In this document: positions 9,304 to 21,415 of the stretch, one piece after another
Layout: each line of letters opens with the position of its first letter
How positions within the stretch are numbered: the stretch's first letter is position 1
Assembly (NCBI GenBank): GCA_900472175.1
Contig: UCHD01000001.1
Location: forward strand, 124,001-188,000
DNA length: 64,000 bases
Direction of reading: 5' to 3'
Source: Hyphomicrobiales bacterium
GTDB lineage: Bacteria; Pseudomonadota; Alphaproteobacteria; Rhizobiales; Rhizobiaceae
Position numbers and translations under genes: made by a program
Notes under the pieces: generated by a model
What the model saw: only the letters and a program-made list of their open reading frames with translations
Told to the model about the DNA's origin: nothing
Databases searched by the model: none

Positions 9304-10296
9304 ATGACGCCGTCTATTCCCTTGAGCCGCCGTGCCTTATTTGGAGCAACAGCCGTTGGTGCGCTGGCGGCGCCGTTCGTGATGACACGGATGGCTTTTG
9401 CGCAGAGCGAACCGAAAGCGGACACAATGAAAATACCGGCAGGCAGGACCAGCAGCTTCAAGATCGGCAATTTTGGCGTCACCGTCATCAGCGACGGCAT
9501 CCGCATCGGCGAAAAGCCGGAAGAAACGTTTGGTACCAACCAGACGCCGCAGGCGGTCGGTGACTTGCTCAAATCCAATTTCCTGCCTACGGACAAATTC
9601 GTCAATGGCTACTCGCCGACCCTGATTAATACCGGATCCGAGGTGATCCTGTTCGATACCGGCATGGGTGAGGGCGGCCGGGAGGCTGGTGCCGGCCATT
9701 TACTGGAGGGCATTGCCAACGCCGGTTATACACCGGATCAGGTCAGCATCGTCGTGATCACCCATATGCATGGTGATCATATTGGCGGCCTGATGGAAGG
9801 TGGAGCGCCGGCGTTCAAGAATGCCCGCTACGTCGCAGGCCAGGCGGAATATGATTTCTGGAAGGATGAAGCTCGCGTTGGAACTCCGGCCGAGGGCGGG
9901 CACAAAGGGGTTCTGAAGAATGTCGTGCCGCTGGCTGAAAAGATGACCTTTATCGGTGATGGGGCCGAGGTCGTTCCCGGCATCACGAGCATGGCGGCTT
10001 TTGGTCATTCGCCGGGTCACATGATCTTCAAGATCGAATCGGAGGGCAAGGGGCTTGTGCTGACCGCCGATACCGCCAACCATTTCGTCCTGTCGCTGCA
10101 GCGGCCGGATTGGGAAGTGCGGTTCGACATGGACAAGGCCAAGGCCGCCGCATCGCGCAAGAAGGTCTTCGACATGGTCGCCACCGACCGGTTGCCCTTC
10201 GTCGGTTACCACATGCCGTTCCCGGCCGTCGGCTTCATTGAAAAGTTCGAACAGGGCTATCGTTTCGTGCCGGAAACCTATCAGTTCGAAATCTGA
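9304..10296 (+). CDS. Tat-exported metallo-beta-lactamase-fold hydrolase
   Basis: This 330-residue protein starts at ATG 9304, which has GGAGAAC just upstream; ATG 9292 is an alternative. A twin-arginine signal (LSRRALFGATAVGALAAP) ending near AFA-Q suggests export of a folded metalloenzyme. The zinc site is clear: THMHGDHIGG (about residues 152-161), GHSPGH, TADTANH and a late GYHMPFP. Related periplasmic MBL enzymes include quorum-quenching lactonases and alkylsulfatase- or methyl-parathion-hydrolase-like proteins; the substrate is not deducible here. It stands alone and is followed by an intrinsic terminator. Confidence 0.87.
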   Translation: MTPSIPLSRRALFGATAVGALAAPFVMTRMAFAQSEPKADTMKIPAGRTSSFKIGNFGVTVISDGIRIGEKPEETFGTNQTPQAVGDLLKSNFLPTDKFVNGYSPTLINTGSEVILFDTGMGEGGREAGAGHLLEGIANAGYTPDQVSIVVITHMHGDHIGGLMEGGAPAFKNARYVAGQAEYDFWKDEARVGTPAEGGHKGVLKNVVPLAEKMTFIGDGAEVVPGITSMAAFGHSPGHMIFKIESEGKGLVLTADTANHFVLSLQRPDWEVRFDMDKAKAAASRKKVFDMVATDRLPFVGYHMPFPAVGFIEKFEQGYRFVPETYQFEI

Positions 10297-10325
10297 TATC
10301 GCATCTGCGAAAAGAATCTTGGCTG

Positions 10326-10348
10326 GCCCGGCACTCTTGCCGGGCTTT
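10326..10348 (+). terminator. Intrinsic terminator after the MBL-fold gene
   Basis: GCCCGGCA, loop CTCT, TGCCGGGC, then TTT. This perfect 8-bp GC-rich stem lies 29 bp after the stop codon and separates the gene from guaB. Confidence 0.75.
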
Positions 10349-10477
10349 GCACTTTCCAACCCGTCATATCCGTGTTACCAGCCCTCGCCAACTTCCAAGA
10401 AACTCTCGCCCGCTTGAGCGCGGCGAGTCTTCCGCCGCACTGTTGTCAAACAGTGCGGGGAGAACACCTTTTACTGA

Positions 10478-11986
<1,509 letters not shown>

Positions 11987-12010
11987 GCGACGGTCCAAAT
12001 TCGGCTATGA

Positions 12011-12042
12011 AAAAAGCGGCGGAGATCTCTTCGCCGCTTTTT
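12011..12042. terminator. Bidirectional intrinsic terminator between guaB and ltrA-like gene
   Basis: AAAAAGCGGCG, a 10-nt loop and CGCCGCTTTTT. The stem is flanked by A and T runs, so it works for both convergent transcripts. Confidence 0.85.
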
Positions 12043-12050
12043 CTTTGACT

Positions 12051-13313
12051 TCAGGCTTCCAGCGCCCGCCGAAGCGCGGCGTTCCCGTAGCGATGGCCCT
12101 TGATCTCGTATCCGGCCACGGGAACGAGCGGCGCGAACATCAGGATGATGAGGCAGATGGTCATGTTGACGCCTGCGGCTGCACACAGGACGGAAAGCCC
12201 CACCACTGCGGTCATGCCGATCATCAGTCCGAGATAGAAGGTCTCCATCTTGCGCAGCAGATAAACGTAGTGCGCGAAGATCAGGGTGACATAGGCAAAC
12301 ACCGGTACCGCAACGGTGAGAACGGCGGCAACCTCGCCGATATGCGCCTTGTGCTCGATGTAATAGGCAGCCACATGCAGGCCGGCGCCCGTCGCCGCAA
12401 TGGAGGCGAAGATCAGCATGTGGCCGTAGCCCCAGGGGAAGGCGCGGTTGCGGAAGCGATGCAGGATCTGGCCGGATGGCATCAGGAAATACAGCCACCA
12501 CATGCCGAAGGTCAGCCCGGTGCCGGCAACGCAGATGAGGATGGCGTCGAGGCTCCATCCCTGCTCGCCGACGATGGCCGAGATCGACGCCACTGTTCCG
12601 ACCACGCCTTCCCCAAGCGTGATAATGGCCAGTAGCCCGTAACGCTCGGCAATATGATGCGCATGCCACGGCGTGCCGCCGCCTCGGCGTTCAGCGAGAA
12701 TGGGACCAAGCATTTCGATCAGGGTCAGGACGACGACGCAGAGAAAGGTCGGCAGCAACGGCATGTCGATGAGGATCACGGCGATCCAGCCGATCTGAGC
12801 AATGGAGATGGCGGTCACATAGGACAGGCAGGCGGAACGCCGGTCCGGTGTTTGCCGCGCCGCGCGCAGCCACTGAAAGATCATCGCCACCCGCATGACG
12901 ACATAGCCAAGCACCATGACGCCGTTATCGACATGGGCGCCCTTGTCGATGGACTCGAACATTTGCGGCAGGCCGAGCGCCAGGATCAGCACACCGGCCA
13001 TCTGTACCATCGTCGTCAGCCGGTAGATCCAGTCGTCGGTGTCGAAGGCGGAGGCGAACCAGGAAAAATTCACCCAGGCCCAGCAGACGGCGAACATGGC
13101 AAAGCCGAAACCCATCAGCCCGGCGGCATAATGCCCTTCCGCCAGCAGATGTGCCAGCTGCGAACCTGCAACGCCAAAGGCGATGACGAAGGTCAGGTCG
13201 AACAGCAGCTCGAGCGGCGTTGCCACCCGGTGATGTTCATGCGGGTCACGCCCGCGCATTGCTGCGGCATGGTGAGTGGGCAGCGAGACGGCGGCGGCAT
13301 GTGGATCGGACAT
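12051..13313 (-). CDS. Low-temperature-requirement A (LtrA) family membrane protein
   Basis: This 420-residue polytopic membrane protein starts at ATG 13313 (MSDPHAAAVSL); an upstream ATG at 13349 is less likely. The family signature starts at about residue 45 with TPLELLFDLTFVIAFG, followed by roughly ten hydrophobic helices and the conserved ERYGLLAIITLGEGVVG segment. LtrA proteins were named after a Listeria low-temperature mutant; their biochemical role is unknown. It converges on guaB and is divergent from the MAPEG gene. Nothing in the context suggests a specific job. Confidence 0.85.
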   Translation of the reverse strand: MSDPHAAAVSLPTHHAAAMRGRDPHEHHRVATPLELLFDLTFVIAFGVAGSQLAHLLAEGHYAAGLMGFGFAMFAVCWAWVNFSWFASAFDTDDWIYRLTTMVQMAGVLILALGLPQMFESIDKGAHVDNGVMVLGYVVMRVAMIFQWLRAARQTPDRRSACLSYVTAISIAQIGWIAVILIDMPLLPTFLCVVVLTLIEMLGPILAERRGGGTPWHAHHIAERYGLLAIITLGEGVVGTVASISAIVGEQGWSLDAILICVAGTGLTFGMWWLYFLMPSGQILHRFRNRAFPWGYGHMLIFASIAATGAGLHVAAYYIEHKAHIGEVAAVLTVAVPVFAYVTLIFAHYVYLLRKMETFYLGLMIGMTAVVGLSVLCAAAGVNMTICLIILMFAPLVPVAGYEIKGHRYGNAALRRALEA

Positions 13314-13467
13314 ACGGTTCTTTCTCGTTGAGGCTGCTTCGTTGAACATCGTTCATTGATAAAACAGCTGTCAAGCATGCAGCGCGGCATGGGAGCGGCG
13401 ACAGGCGGTTCTGGATTTTCCGCCCGCCCGCTATAGATCAGGGGCAATTCTAAACGACGGAGTGATC

Positions 13468-13887
13468 ATGCCCATCTCGACTGCAATCTTCTGGCCGGTC
13501 ATTGCGCAAGTCGTGCTGATTCACCTCATCTATTTTCTGATGTTGAAACGCCGCTATGGTGCCATGCGGGCAGGGACGGCCAAGGCCTCGGATTTTTGGG
13601 TTCCTGCCATCGAACCGGAACCGAGCGCGACGGTAGCGCGCAGCCTGATCAACCAGTTCGAGCTTCCGGTGCTGTTCTTCCTGGTCTGCACGCTGTTATA
13701 CGTAACGGCGGGCGTCAATCACGTCGGGGTCGCCATTGCCTGGCTCTTCGTGCTCAGCCGTTACGCGCATGCCTGGGTGCATGTCACCTCCAACAGGCTG
13801 CGGATACGGCAACGCCTGTTTGTCTTCGGCTTTGTCCTCAATTTCAGTCTGTGGTTGCTTTTCGCCATCCATCTGCTCGGGATCTGA
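13468..13887 (+). CDS. MAPEG-family membrane protein
   Basis: This 139-residue protein with four predicted helices starts at ATG 13468 (MPISTAIFWPVI), with an ACGGAG sequence upstream; GTG 13462 is an in-frame alternative. Features of the MAPEG superfamily (membrane-associated eicosanoid/glutathione metabolism) are SLINQFELPVLFFLVC in helix 2 and SRYAHAWVHVTSNRLRIR, the region that in characterised members contacts glutathione. Bacterial members of this short type are mostly uncharacterised. It is preceded by its own promoter-size gap and followed by about 230 bp without a gene. Confidence 0.82.
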   Translation: MPISTAIFWPVIAQVVLIHLIYFLMLKRRYGAMRAGTAKASDFWVPAIEPEPSATVARSLINQFELPVLFFLVCTLLYVTAGVNHVGVAIAWLFVLSRYAHAWVHVTSNRLRIRQRLFVFGFVLNFSLWLLFAIHLLGI

Positions 13888-14121
13888 TGCCAGCCACTGT
13901 CACATTGTCTTGCATTGCGCAGTGCACAAGACCGGACTATCATCCAGCTTCCACGGCGCCGGAAGGAAACGCCGCCTCATGTTCAACCTATTGAATTGAC
14001 GGACTATACGCCCTCAAAATTGCCTTCCCACGTTACCGAAACTTAATCTGTGAATGCGGAACCGGACAACCCTCCAGCCGTTGTCTGTTCGCAGGTGCAG
14101 TCGTCCGAAGGAAAGCATTCA

Positions 14122-15255
14122 GTGAGCATACCTACAGAGAAGACCGTTCTGGTGTTTCAGGGCGGCGGTGCTCTCGGCGCCTATCAGGCGGGGGCCTATG
14201 AGGCGCTGCACGAGGCCGGTGTCCGGCCGGATTGGCTGGCCGGCATTTCCATCGGCTCGATCAATTCCGCAATCATTGCCGGCAGCCCCGTTGACCGGCG
14301 CGTCGATAATCTGAGGACATTCTGGCATCGGGTTTCGTCGGGACTGCCGGGCCATTTTCTCGGTAATGGCGATGCGATGCGCAAATGGTTCAACGAATCC
14401 TCCGCCTTTCTCGGCTCGCTCACCGGCGTTCCCGGCTTCTTCACGCCGCGCGCCTTTGCACCGTGGAAAATCCCCGGCGATCCGATGGCGGCCATCAGTC
14501 TCTACGATACAGCACCGCTCGAAGAGACGCTTTCCGGTCTGGTGGATTTCGACCTGATCAATTCCGGCGCCATCCGGCTCAGCCTCGGTGCCGTCGATGT
14601 GATGAGCGGCAATTTCAATTATTTCGACAATCACCACTGCGCCTTCTCGGCCAAGCATGTCGCAGCTTCCGGTGCCTTGCCGCCGGGTTTTGCGCCGGTC
14701 GAGATCGATGGCCGCTTCTATTGGGACGGCGGCATCGTTTCCAACACGCCGCTGCAGCGGGTGCTGTCAGGCCAGGAACTGGAAACCGACCTCTGCATCT
14801 TCCAGGTCGATCTGTTCAGCGCCAAGGGGCCGCTGCCGAGAGACCTTTTCGATGTCGAGGCACGCGAAAAGGAAATCCGCTTTTCCAGCCGTACGCGGCT
14901 GAACACCGATCAGTTCCGCAAGCTTCAGTCGGTACGCATGGCCGCCAAGCGGCTGATGGAAAAGCTGCCGCCAGAACTGAAGGACGATCCGGACGCAAGG
15001 CTGCTCGAAAAGATCGGCAATGATTGCGCCGTCACCATGGTGCACCTGATCTACCGGCACGCCGCCTATGAAACCGGTTCCAAGGATTACGAGTTTTCCA
15101 GGCTTTCCGTCGAGGAACACTGGAAGGCCGGGCATGACGATGTGGTCGAGACGCTCAATCACCCTGATTGGCTGAACCGCACGCGCCCAACCAATGGAAT
15201 CCGGGTTTTCGATCTTGCCGAACAACGGATGCGTGGGAAAAGCCATGAAAATTGA
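14122..15255 (+). CDS. Patatin-like phospholipase / DUF3734-type acyl hydrolase
   Basis: The protein has 377 residues from GTG 14122, which has GAAGGA eight bases upstream; GTG 14050 would add 24 residues. The patatin Ser-Asp dyad is present: oxyanion loop [16 protein letters not shown], nucleophile elbow GISIGS and the catalytic Asp in [10 protein letters not shown]. The C-terminal part matches the DUF3734 extension of proteobacterial patatins. Such enzymes cleave acyl esters of phospholipids or storage lipid. It overlaps the acetoacetate decarboxylase gene by 11 bp and is the first gene of a patatin-adc-bdhA operon, which hints at a link with acyl or poly-3-hydroxybutyrate turnover (inference). 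Confidence 0.88.
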   Translation: MSIPTEKTVLVFQGGGALGAYQAGAYEALHEAGVRPDWLAGISIGSINSAIIAGSPVDRRVDNLRTFWHRVSSGLPGHFLGNGDAMRKWFNESSAFLGSLTGVPGFFTPRAFAPWKIPGDPMAAISLYDTAPLEETLSGLVDFDLINSGAIRLSLGAVDVMSGNFNYFDNHHCAFSAKHVAASGALPPGFAPVEIDGRFYWDGGIVSNTPLQRVLSGQELETDLCIFQVDLFSAKGPLPRDLFDVEAREKEIRFSSRTRLNTDQFRKLQSVRMAAKRLMEKLPPELKDDPDARLLEKIGNDCAVTMVHLIYRHAAYETGSKDYEFSRLSVEEHWKAGHDDVVETLNHPDWLNRTRPTNGIRVFDLAEQRMRGKSHEN

Positions 15256-15985
15256 AGATGTCGTTCGCAATGCTTTCGCCATGCCGCTGACGAGCCCGTC
15301 CTATCCGCCAGGACCGTACCGGTTCGTCAACCGCGAATACATGATCATCACCTACCGCACCGATCCTGAGGCCCTGCGCCGGGTGGTGCCGGAGCCGTTG
15401 AAATTCGATGAGCCGCTGGTGAAATACGAATTCATCCGCATGCCGGATTCCACCGGTTTTGGCGATTACACCGAGTCCGGCCAGGTTATCCCGGTAACGT
15501 ATGAGGGCGTGCACGGTGGTTACGTGCACTCGATGTATCTGAACGACGACGCGCCGATTGCCGGTGGCCGCGAGATCTGGGGCTTTCCGAAGAAGCTGGC
15601 CGAGCCGTCGCTGACCCCGGTCAAGGACGCGCTGGTCGGCACGCTCGATTATGGTGGCCAGCGGGTGGCAACCGCGACGATGGGCTTCAAGCATCGTACG
15701 CTCGACAAGGGCAAGGTGCTGGAAAGCCTGAAACAACCGAATTTCATGCTGAAGATCATTCCACACGTGGACTGTACGCCGCGCATCTGCGAGCTCGTCC
15801 GCTACTATCTCGAGGACTTGACGGTGAAGGGCGCCTGGGAAGGGCCGGGGGCTCTGGCGCTGTTTCCGCATGCGCTGGCGCCGGTTGCCGATCTGCCGGT
15901 GCTGGAGGTCAAATCCGCCGTCCATATTCTCTCCGACCTGACGCTGGGGCTCGGCGAAGTGGTCCATGATTATCTTGCAAAATAG
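15245..15985 (+). CDS. adc: Acetoacetate decarboxylase
   Basis: This 246-residue enzyme converts acetoacetate to acetone and CO2. Start ATG 15245 lies inside the 3' end of the patatin gene (-11 bp overlap). The family motif [17 protein letters not shown] is intact and carries the adjacent Lys-Lys pair in which one lysine forms the Schiff base with substrate and the other lowers its pKa. The substrate-pocket region [19 protein letters not shown] is also present. Length matches Clostridium Adc. Co-operonic bdhA interconverts acetoacetate and 3-hydroxybutyrate, so the two enzymes share a metabolite. Confidence 0.93.
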   Translation: MKIEDVVRNAFAMPLTSPSYPPGPYRFVNREYMIITYRTDPEALRRVVPEPLKFDEPLVKYEFIRMPDSTGFGDYTESGQVIPVTYEGVHGGYVHSMYLNDDAPIAGGREIWGFPKKLAEPSLTPVKDALVGTLDYGGQRVATATMGFKHRTLDKGKVLESLKQPNFMLKIIPHVDCTPRICELVRYYLEDLTVKGAWEGPGALALFPHALAPVADLPVLEVKSAVHILSDLTLGLGEVVHDYLAK

Positions 15986-15997
15986 GGAGTTAAAACC

Positions 15998-16780
15998 ATG
16001 AAACTCAAGGACAAGGTCTGCATCGTCACCGGCTCCGCCAGCGGCATCGGTCTGGCGATCGCCAAAAAGTATGTTTCGGAAGGCGCCAAGGTGGTCATCG
16101 CCGACCTGAAGCTCGAAGCGGCGGAAGCAACGGCCAAGGACCTGACGGCGATGGGGCCGGGTGAGGCGATGGGCCTTGCGATGGATGTGACCAGCGAAGA
16201 CGCTGTCAACTCGGGCGTTGCCGCAGTCGTTGCCAAATGGGGCAGGGTGGATGTGCTCGTCTCCAACGCCGGCATCCAGATCGTCAACAAGATCGAGGAT
16301 TACGCATTTTCCGATTGGAAGAAGATGCTCGCCATTCATCTCGATGGCGCGTTTCTGACCACCAAGGCCTGCGTGCCGCACATGAAGGCGCAGAAGGGTG
16401 GCGCGATCATCTATATGGGCTCGGTGCACTCGCATGAGGCGTCGCCGCTGAAGTCGGCCTATGTCACCGCCAAGCACGGCCTGCTGGGTCTTGCCCGCGT
16501 GGTTGCCAAGGAAGGCGGACCGGACGGCGTGCGCGCCAACGTCATCTGCCCCGGCTTTGTCAGGACGCCGCTGGTCGACAAGCAGATCCCGGAACAGGCC
16601 AAGGAACTTGGTATTTCCGAGGATGAAGTCATCAGGAAGGTCATGCTCGGTGGCACGGTCGATGCCCAGTTCACCACTGTCGAGGACGTCGCCGAGGTGG
16701 CGCTGCTGTTTGCCGGTTTCGAGACCAACGCGCTCACCGGCCAGTCGCTTGTCGTCAGCCACGGCTGGTATATGCAATAG
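15998..16780 (+). CDS. bdhA: D-3-hydroxybutyrate dehydrogenase (SDR family)
   Basis: This 260-residue short-chain dehydrogenase has NAD-binding [12 protein letters not shown], the structural motif NAG in SNAGIQIV, and the catalytic triad Ser ([11 protein letters not shown]) with YVTAK. C-terminal features typical of 3-hydroxybutyrate dehydrogenase are [19 protein letters not shown] and a final SHGWYMQ. It oxidises 3-hydroxybutyrate to acetoacetate in the degradation arm of the PHB cycle. It starts 12 bp after adc and is followed by a terminator, closing the three-gene operon. Confidence 0.93.
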   Translation: MKLKDKVCIVTGSASGIGLAIAKKYVSEGAKVVIADLKLEAAEATAKDLTAMGPGEAMGLAMDVTSEDAVNSGVAAVVAKWGRVDVLVSNAGIQIVNKIEDYAFSDWKKMLAIHLDGAFLTTKACVPHMKAQKGGAIIYMGSVHSHEASPLKSAYVTAKHGLLGLARVVAKEGGPDGVRANVICPGFVRTPLVDKQIPEQAKELGISEDEVIRKVMLGGTVDAQFTTVEDVAEVALLFAGFETNALTGQSLVVSHGWYMQ

Positions 16781-16790
16781 GCGGTAAACC

Positions 16791-16825
16791 GATCCGGCCG
16801 TGGCTTTCATGGCCGGATCACTTTT
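16791..16825 (+). terminator. Intrinsic terminator of the patatin-adc-bdhA operon
   Basis: GATCCGGCC, an 11-nt loop, GGCCGGATC and then ACTTTT. This perfect 9-bp stem lies 10 bp after the bdhA stop. Confidence 0.75.
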
Positions 16826-16978
16826 GCGTCAAGTCAACGGTGTTGCCGTTGTCTAATGCCGCCACTGCCGCAATTCTATGATCCTGACCGGTGATGCTCT
16901 CGCTGTCTCTACCGGGCACCATTCACAGTGCGCCTGGATGTCCTTTGGACCGAATGGCGCGGGTTTCAGGAGGAAAGC

Positions 16979-17854
16979 ATGGAAAAGCCGCAGATCACCC
17001 AGGCGATGATCAACGCCTATGACGAATACACCCATCTCAGCCTCGACCGGCGCGCCTTCATGCGCACGCTGACGGCGCTGAGCGGCTCGGCCGCCGCAGC
17101 CGCCGCCATTGCGCCGCTGCTGGCCGCCAACAGCGCGCAGGCGGAAATCATTCCCGAGGCAGATCCGCGCGTGAAAACCGAGGACGTCACCTATCCTGGT
17201 GCAGGCGGAGACATGAAGGGCTATCTGGTGCGCCCGGCCGATGCGGCCGGAAAGCTGCCCGCCGTCATCGTTATCCATGAAAACCGTGGCCTCAATCCGC
17301 ATATCAAGGACGTCGCCCGCCGCATGGCGCTGGAAGGCTTCGTGGCGCTGGCGCCGGATTTCCTGTCGCCTGCTGGCGGCACCCCGGCCGATGAGGACAA
17401 GGCCCGCGAGATGATCGGGGCGCTGGATGGCAAGCAGACGATCGATAATGCGGTTGCAACCGTCACCTATCTGGAAGGCAACGACCTCACCACCGGCAAG
17501 GCCGGGGCGATCGGCTTCTGCTGGGGTGGCGGCATGGTCAACAAACTGGCCGTCGCGTCGCCCGATCTCAAGGCCGGTGTCGCCTATTACGGCGCCCAGC
17601 CGCCAGCCGAAGACGTGCCGAAGATCAAGGCCGCGCTGCTGCTGCAATATGCCGGTCTCGACGACCGGATCAACGCCGGTATCGATGCCTATAAGAAGGC
17701 GCTGACCGACAATGGTAAGGATTTCACCATCCACATCTACGAGGGTGTCAACCACGCCTTCAACAACGATACTTCGGCTGCCCGCTACGACAAGAAGGCC
17801 GCGGATCTGGCCTGGAGCCGGACGGTGGCGTTCCTGAAAGAGAAGGTCGTCTGA
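16979..17854 (+). CDS. Dienelactone hydrolase family protein with a twin-arginine N-terminus
   Basis: The protein has 291 residues from ATG 16979, which has AGGAGGAAAGC directly upstream. The nucleophile elbow is GFCWGGGMV (Cys), with the general fold of carboxymethylenebutenolidase (HENRGLNPHIKDVARR and a late His in EGVNHAFNND). About 22 residues precede DRRAFMRTLTALSG, followed by an Ala-rich hydrophobic stretch ending in NSAQA. This looks like a Tat signal displaced from the N-terminus, so the enzyme may be periplasmic. Its natural substrate is unknown; classical DLHs act in chlorocatechol breakdown. It ends one base before the oxyR stop on the other strand. Confidence 0.87.
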   Translation: MEKPQITQAMINAYDEYTHLSLDRRAFMRTLTALSGSAAAAAAIAPLLAANSAQAEIIPEADPRVKTEDVTYPGAGGDMKGYLVRPADAAGKLPAVIVIHENRGLNPHIKDVARRMALEGFVALAPDFLSPAGGTPADEDKAREMIGALDGKQTIDNAVATVTYLEGNDLTTGKAGAIGFCWGGGMVNKLAVASPDLKAGVAYYGAQPPAEDVPKIKAALLLQYAGLDDRINAGIDAYKKALTDNGKDFTIHIYEGVNHAFNNDTSAARYDKKAADLAWSRTVAFLKEKVV

Positions 17855-17855
17855 C

Positions 17856-18755
17856 CTACTGCAGCAGCCGCTTTGCTGCTTCTGAAATCAGGCTGGCCAG
17901 CGCCTTCTGGTCATTCTGGCGGCCGCTACGGGTGCGCCAGACAAGGCCGATCTTGCGCGATGGCTGCGGCTCGGCAAAGGGAACGATCCGCATGCGGTTG
18001 CGGGTCTTTTCGTCGTTGACGGCGATCTCGGGGATCAGCGTAATGCCCATGCCATGGCTGACCATCTGCAACAGGGTGGCCATCGAGGTCGCGCCGTAAT
18101 TGGCAACGCGCCGGCCCGAATGGATGCCGCAGACGGCCAGCGCATGCTCGCGCAGGCAATGGCCCTCCTCAAGCAGAAGCAGCCGCTCGACGTCGACCTT
18201 GTCCTCGGTCATCGGCGACATCAGGATGGTGTTTTCATCCTCCGTGCTGGCAATCAGGAACCGGTCCTCGAACAGCAGAGAACTCGACAGGCTCTCCTCA
18301 TCGACCGGAAGCGCAACGACGACGCTGTCGAGCCTGCCATGGCGCAACTCGTCGAGGAGAGGCGCGGTCAGAAGCTCCTTCAGCTCGATCTGCAGATTGG
18401 GATAGCGCTCGCGAACCAGCGGAATGAGGACGGGCACGAGATACGGCGCTACGGTCGGGATGATCCCCAGCCGGTGCTTGCCCTCCAGCACGCCGGTGAC
18501 CTGCCGCGCCTGCTGGTAAAGTTGATCGATGCTGCCCAGGACTTTGCGCATTTCCGGCAAGAGCGCCTCGCCCTCGCGCGTCAGAAGGGTCAGGCCCTTG
18601 CCGCGCTCGACCAGCTTGACGCCGAGTTCACGTTCCATTTCGGCGATCTGCGCCGAGAGTGCCGGCTGGCTGACATTGACCGTCTGGGCTGCTCTGCCGA
18701 AGTGCCGCGCACTGGCGAGCGCATCGAAATAGCGCATCTGGCGTATGGTGATCAT
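17856..18755 (-). CDS. oxyR: Hydrogen-peroxide-responsive LysR regulator OxyR
   Basis: This 299-residue regulator has the N-terminal LysR helix-turn-helix MRYFDALASARHFGRAAQ and VSQPALSAQIAEMER. The redox pair is in GHCLREHALAVC, Cys 200 and Cys 209, matching E. coli Cys199/Cys208. On peroxide exposure the disulfide forms and OxyR activates target promoters. The gene is divergent from katG with 109 bp between start codons, the standard arrangement in rhizobia and agrobacteria, so it very probably regulates katG and itself. Confidence 0.95.
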   Translation of the reverse strand: MITIRQMRYFDALASARHFGRAAQTVNVSQPALSAQIAEMERELGVKLVERGKGLTLLTREGEALLPEMRKVLGSIDQLYQQARQVTGVLEGKHRLGIIPTVAPYLVPVLIPLVRERYPNLQIELKELLTAPLLDELRHGRLDSVVVALPVDEESLSSSLLFEDRFLIASTEDENTILMSPMTEDKVDVERLLLLEEGHCLREHALAVCGIHSGRRVANYGATSMATLLQMVSHGMGITLIPEIAVNDEKTRNRMRIVPFAEPQPSRKIGLVWRTRSGRQNDQKALASLISEAAKRLLQ

Positions 18756-21072
<2,317 letters not shown>

Positions 21073-21091
21073 CGCCATTCAGCGGCTAAAT

Positions 21092-21137
21092 TTAGGTCAT
21101 TTGGACCTAACCGGGCTCTGAAAAGAGCCCGGTTAGG
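21092..21137 (+). terminator. Overlapping stem-loops after katG
   Basis: Hairpin 2 (21106-21137) is CCTAACCGGGCTCT, loop GAAA, AGAGCCCGGTTAGG: a perfect 14-bp stem closed by a GNRA tetraloop but without a T-run. Hairpin 1 (21092-21110) is TTAGGTC, 5-nt loop, GACCTAA. The two share CCTAA (21106-21110), so they cannot form fully at the same time. It is most likely the katG 3' end or terminator. Confidence 0.6.
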
Positions 21138-21221
21138 TGTGATTTGCCAGGTGGCGGCTATGAGAATTAACGAACCCCTAACATTTAAGGGGATTTCCCC
21201 AAAAATGGTCCATTTCGGACC

Positions 21222-21250
21222 TTGGGCATATATTCAAAATAGCGTATAAA
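21222..21250 (+). promoter_or_regulatory. Sigma70-like promoter of an sRNA candidate
   Basis: TTGGGC (21222-21227), a 17-bp spacer and TATAAA (21245-21250). Such a close match with optimal spacing is rare in this GC-rich DNA. It sits in a 343-bp gene-free gap and reads toward the terminator at 21367. Confidence 0.5.
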
Positions 21251-21256
21251 ATCTCT

Positions 21257-21404
21257 GTAGCACTTTTTGGGGCTGCAGAAGACCAGACTACGCAGATGAC
21301 TAAGCTATATTGCAGTCGATTTTTTACGGCCGCGTTTTATGGCCGGGTATCTATACTAGCAAATACAAAAAGGCCGCGTCTCCGAGAGGAGCACGGCCTT
21401 TTTG
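21257..21404 (+). ncRNA. Candidate small RNA between katG and a lysR gene
   Basis: The predicted transcript runs from about 21257 (7 nt after the -10 box) to the T-run of the terminator at 21403, roughly 148 nt. No open reading frame of note and no credible ribosome-binding site lie in it. An internal CGGCC/GGCCG pairing and the terminal GC-rich hairpin give structure. No known RNA family was recognised. The evidence is promoter plus terminator geometry only. Confidence 0.4.
21367..21403. terminator. Bidirectional intrinsic terminator
   Basis: AAAAAGGCCG, a 17-nt internal part and CGGCCTTTTT. The stem is flanked by A and T runs. It ends the sRNA candidate on the plus strand and the lysR gene (stop at 21416) on the minus strand. 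Confidence 0.8.
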
Positions 21405-21415
21405 CTTGACCGGCT

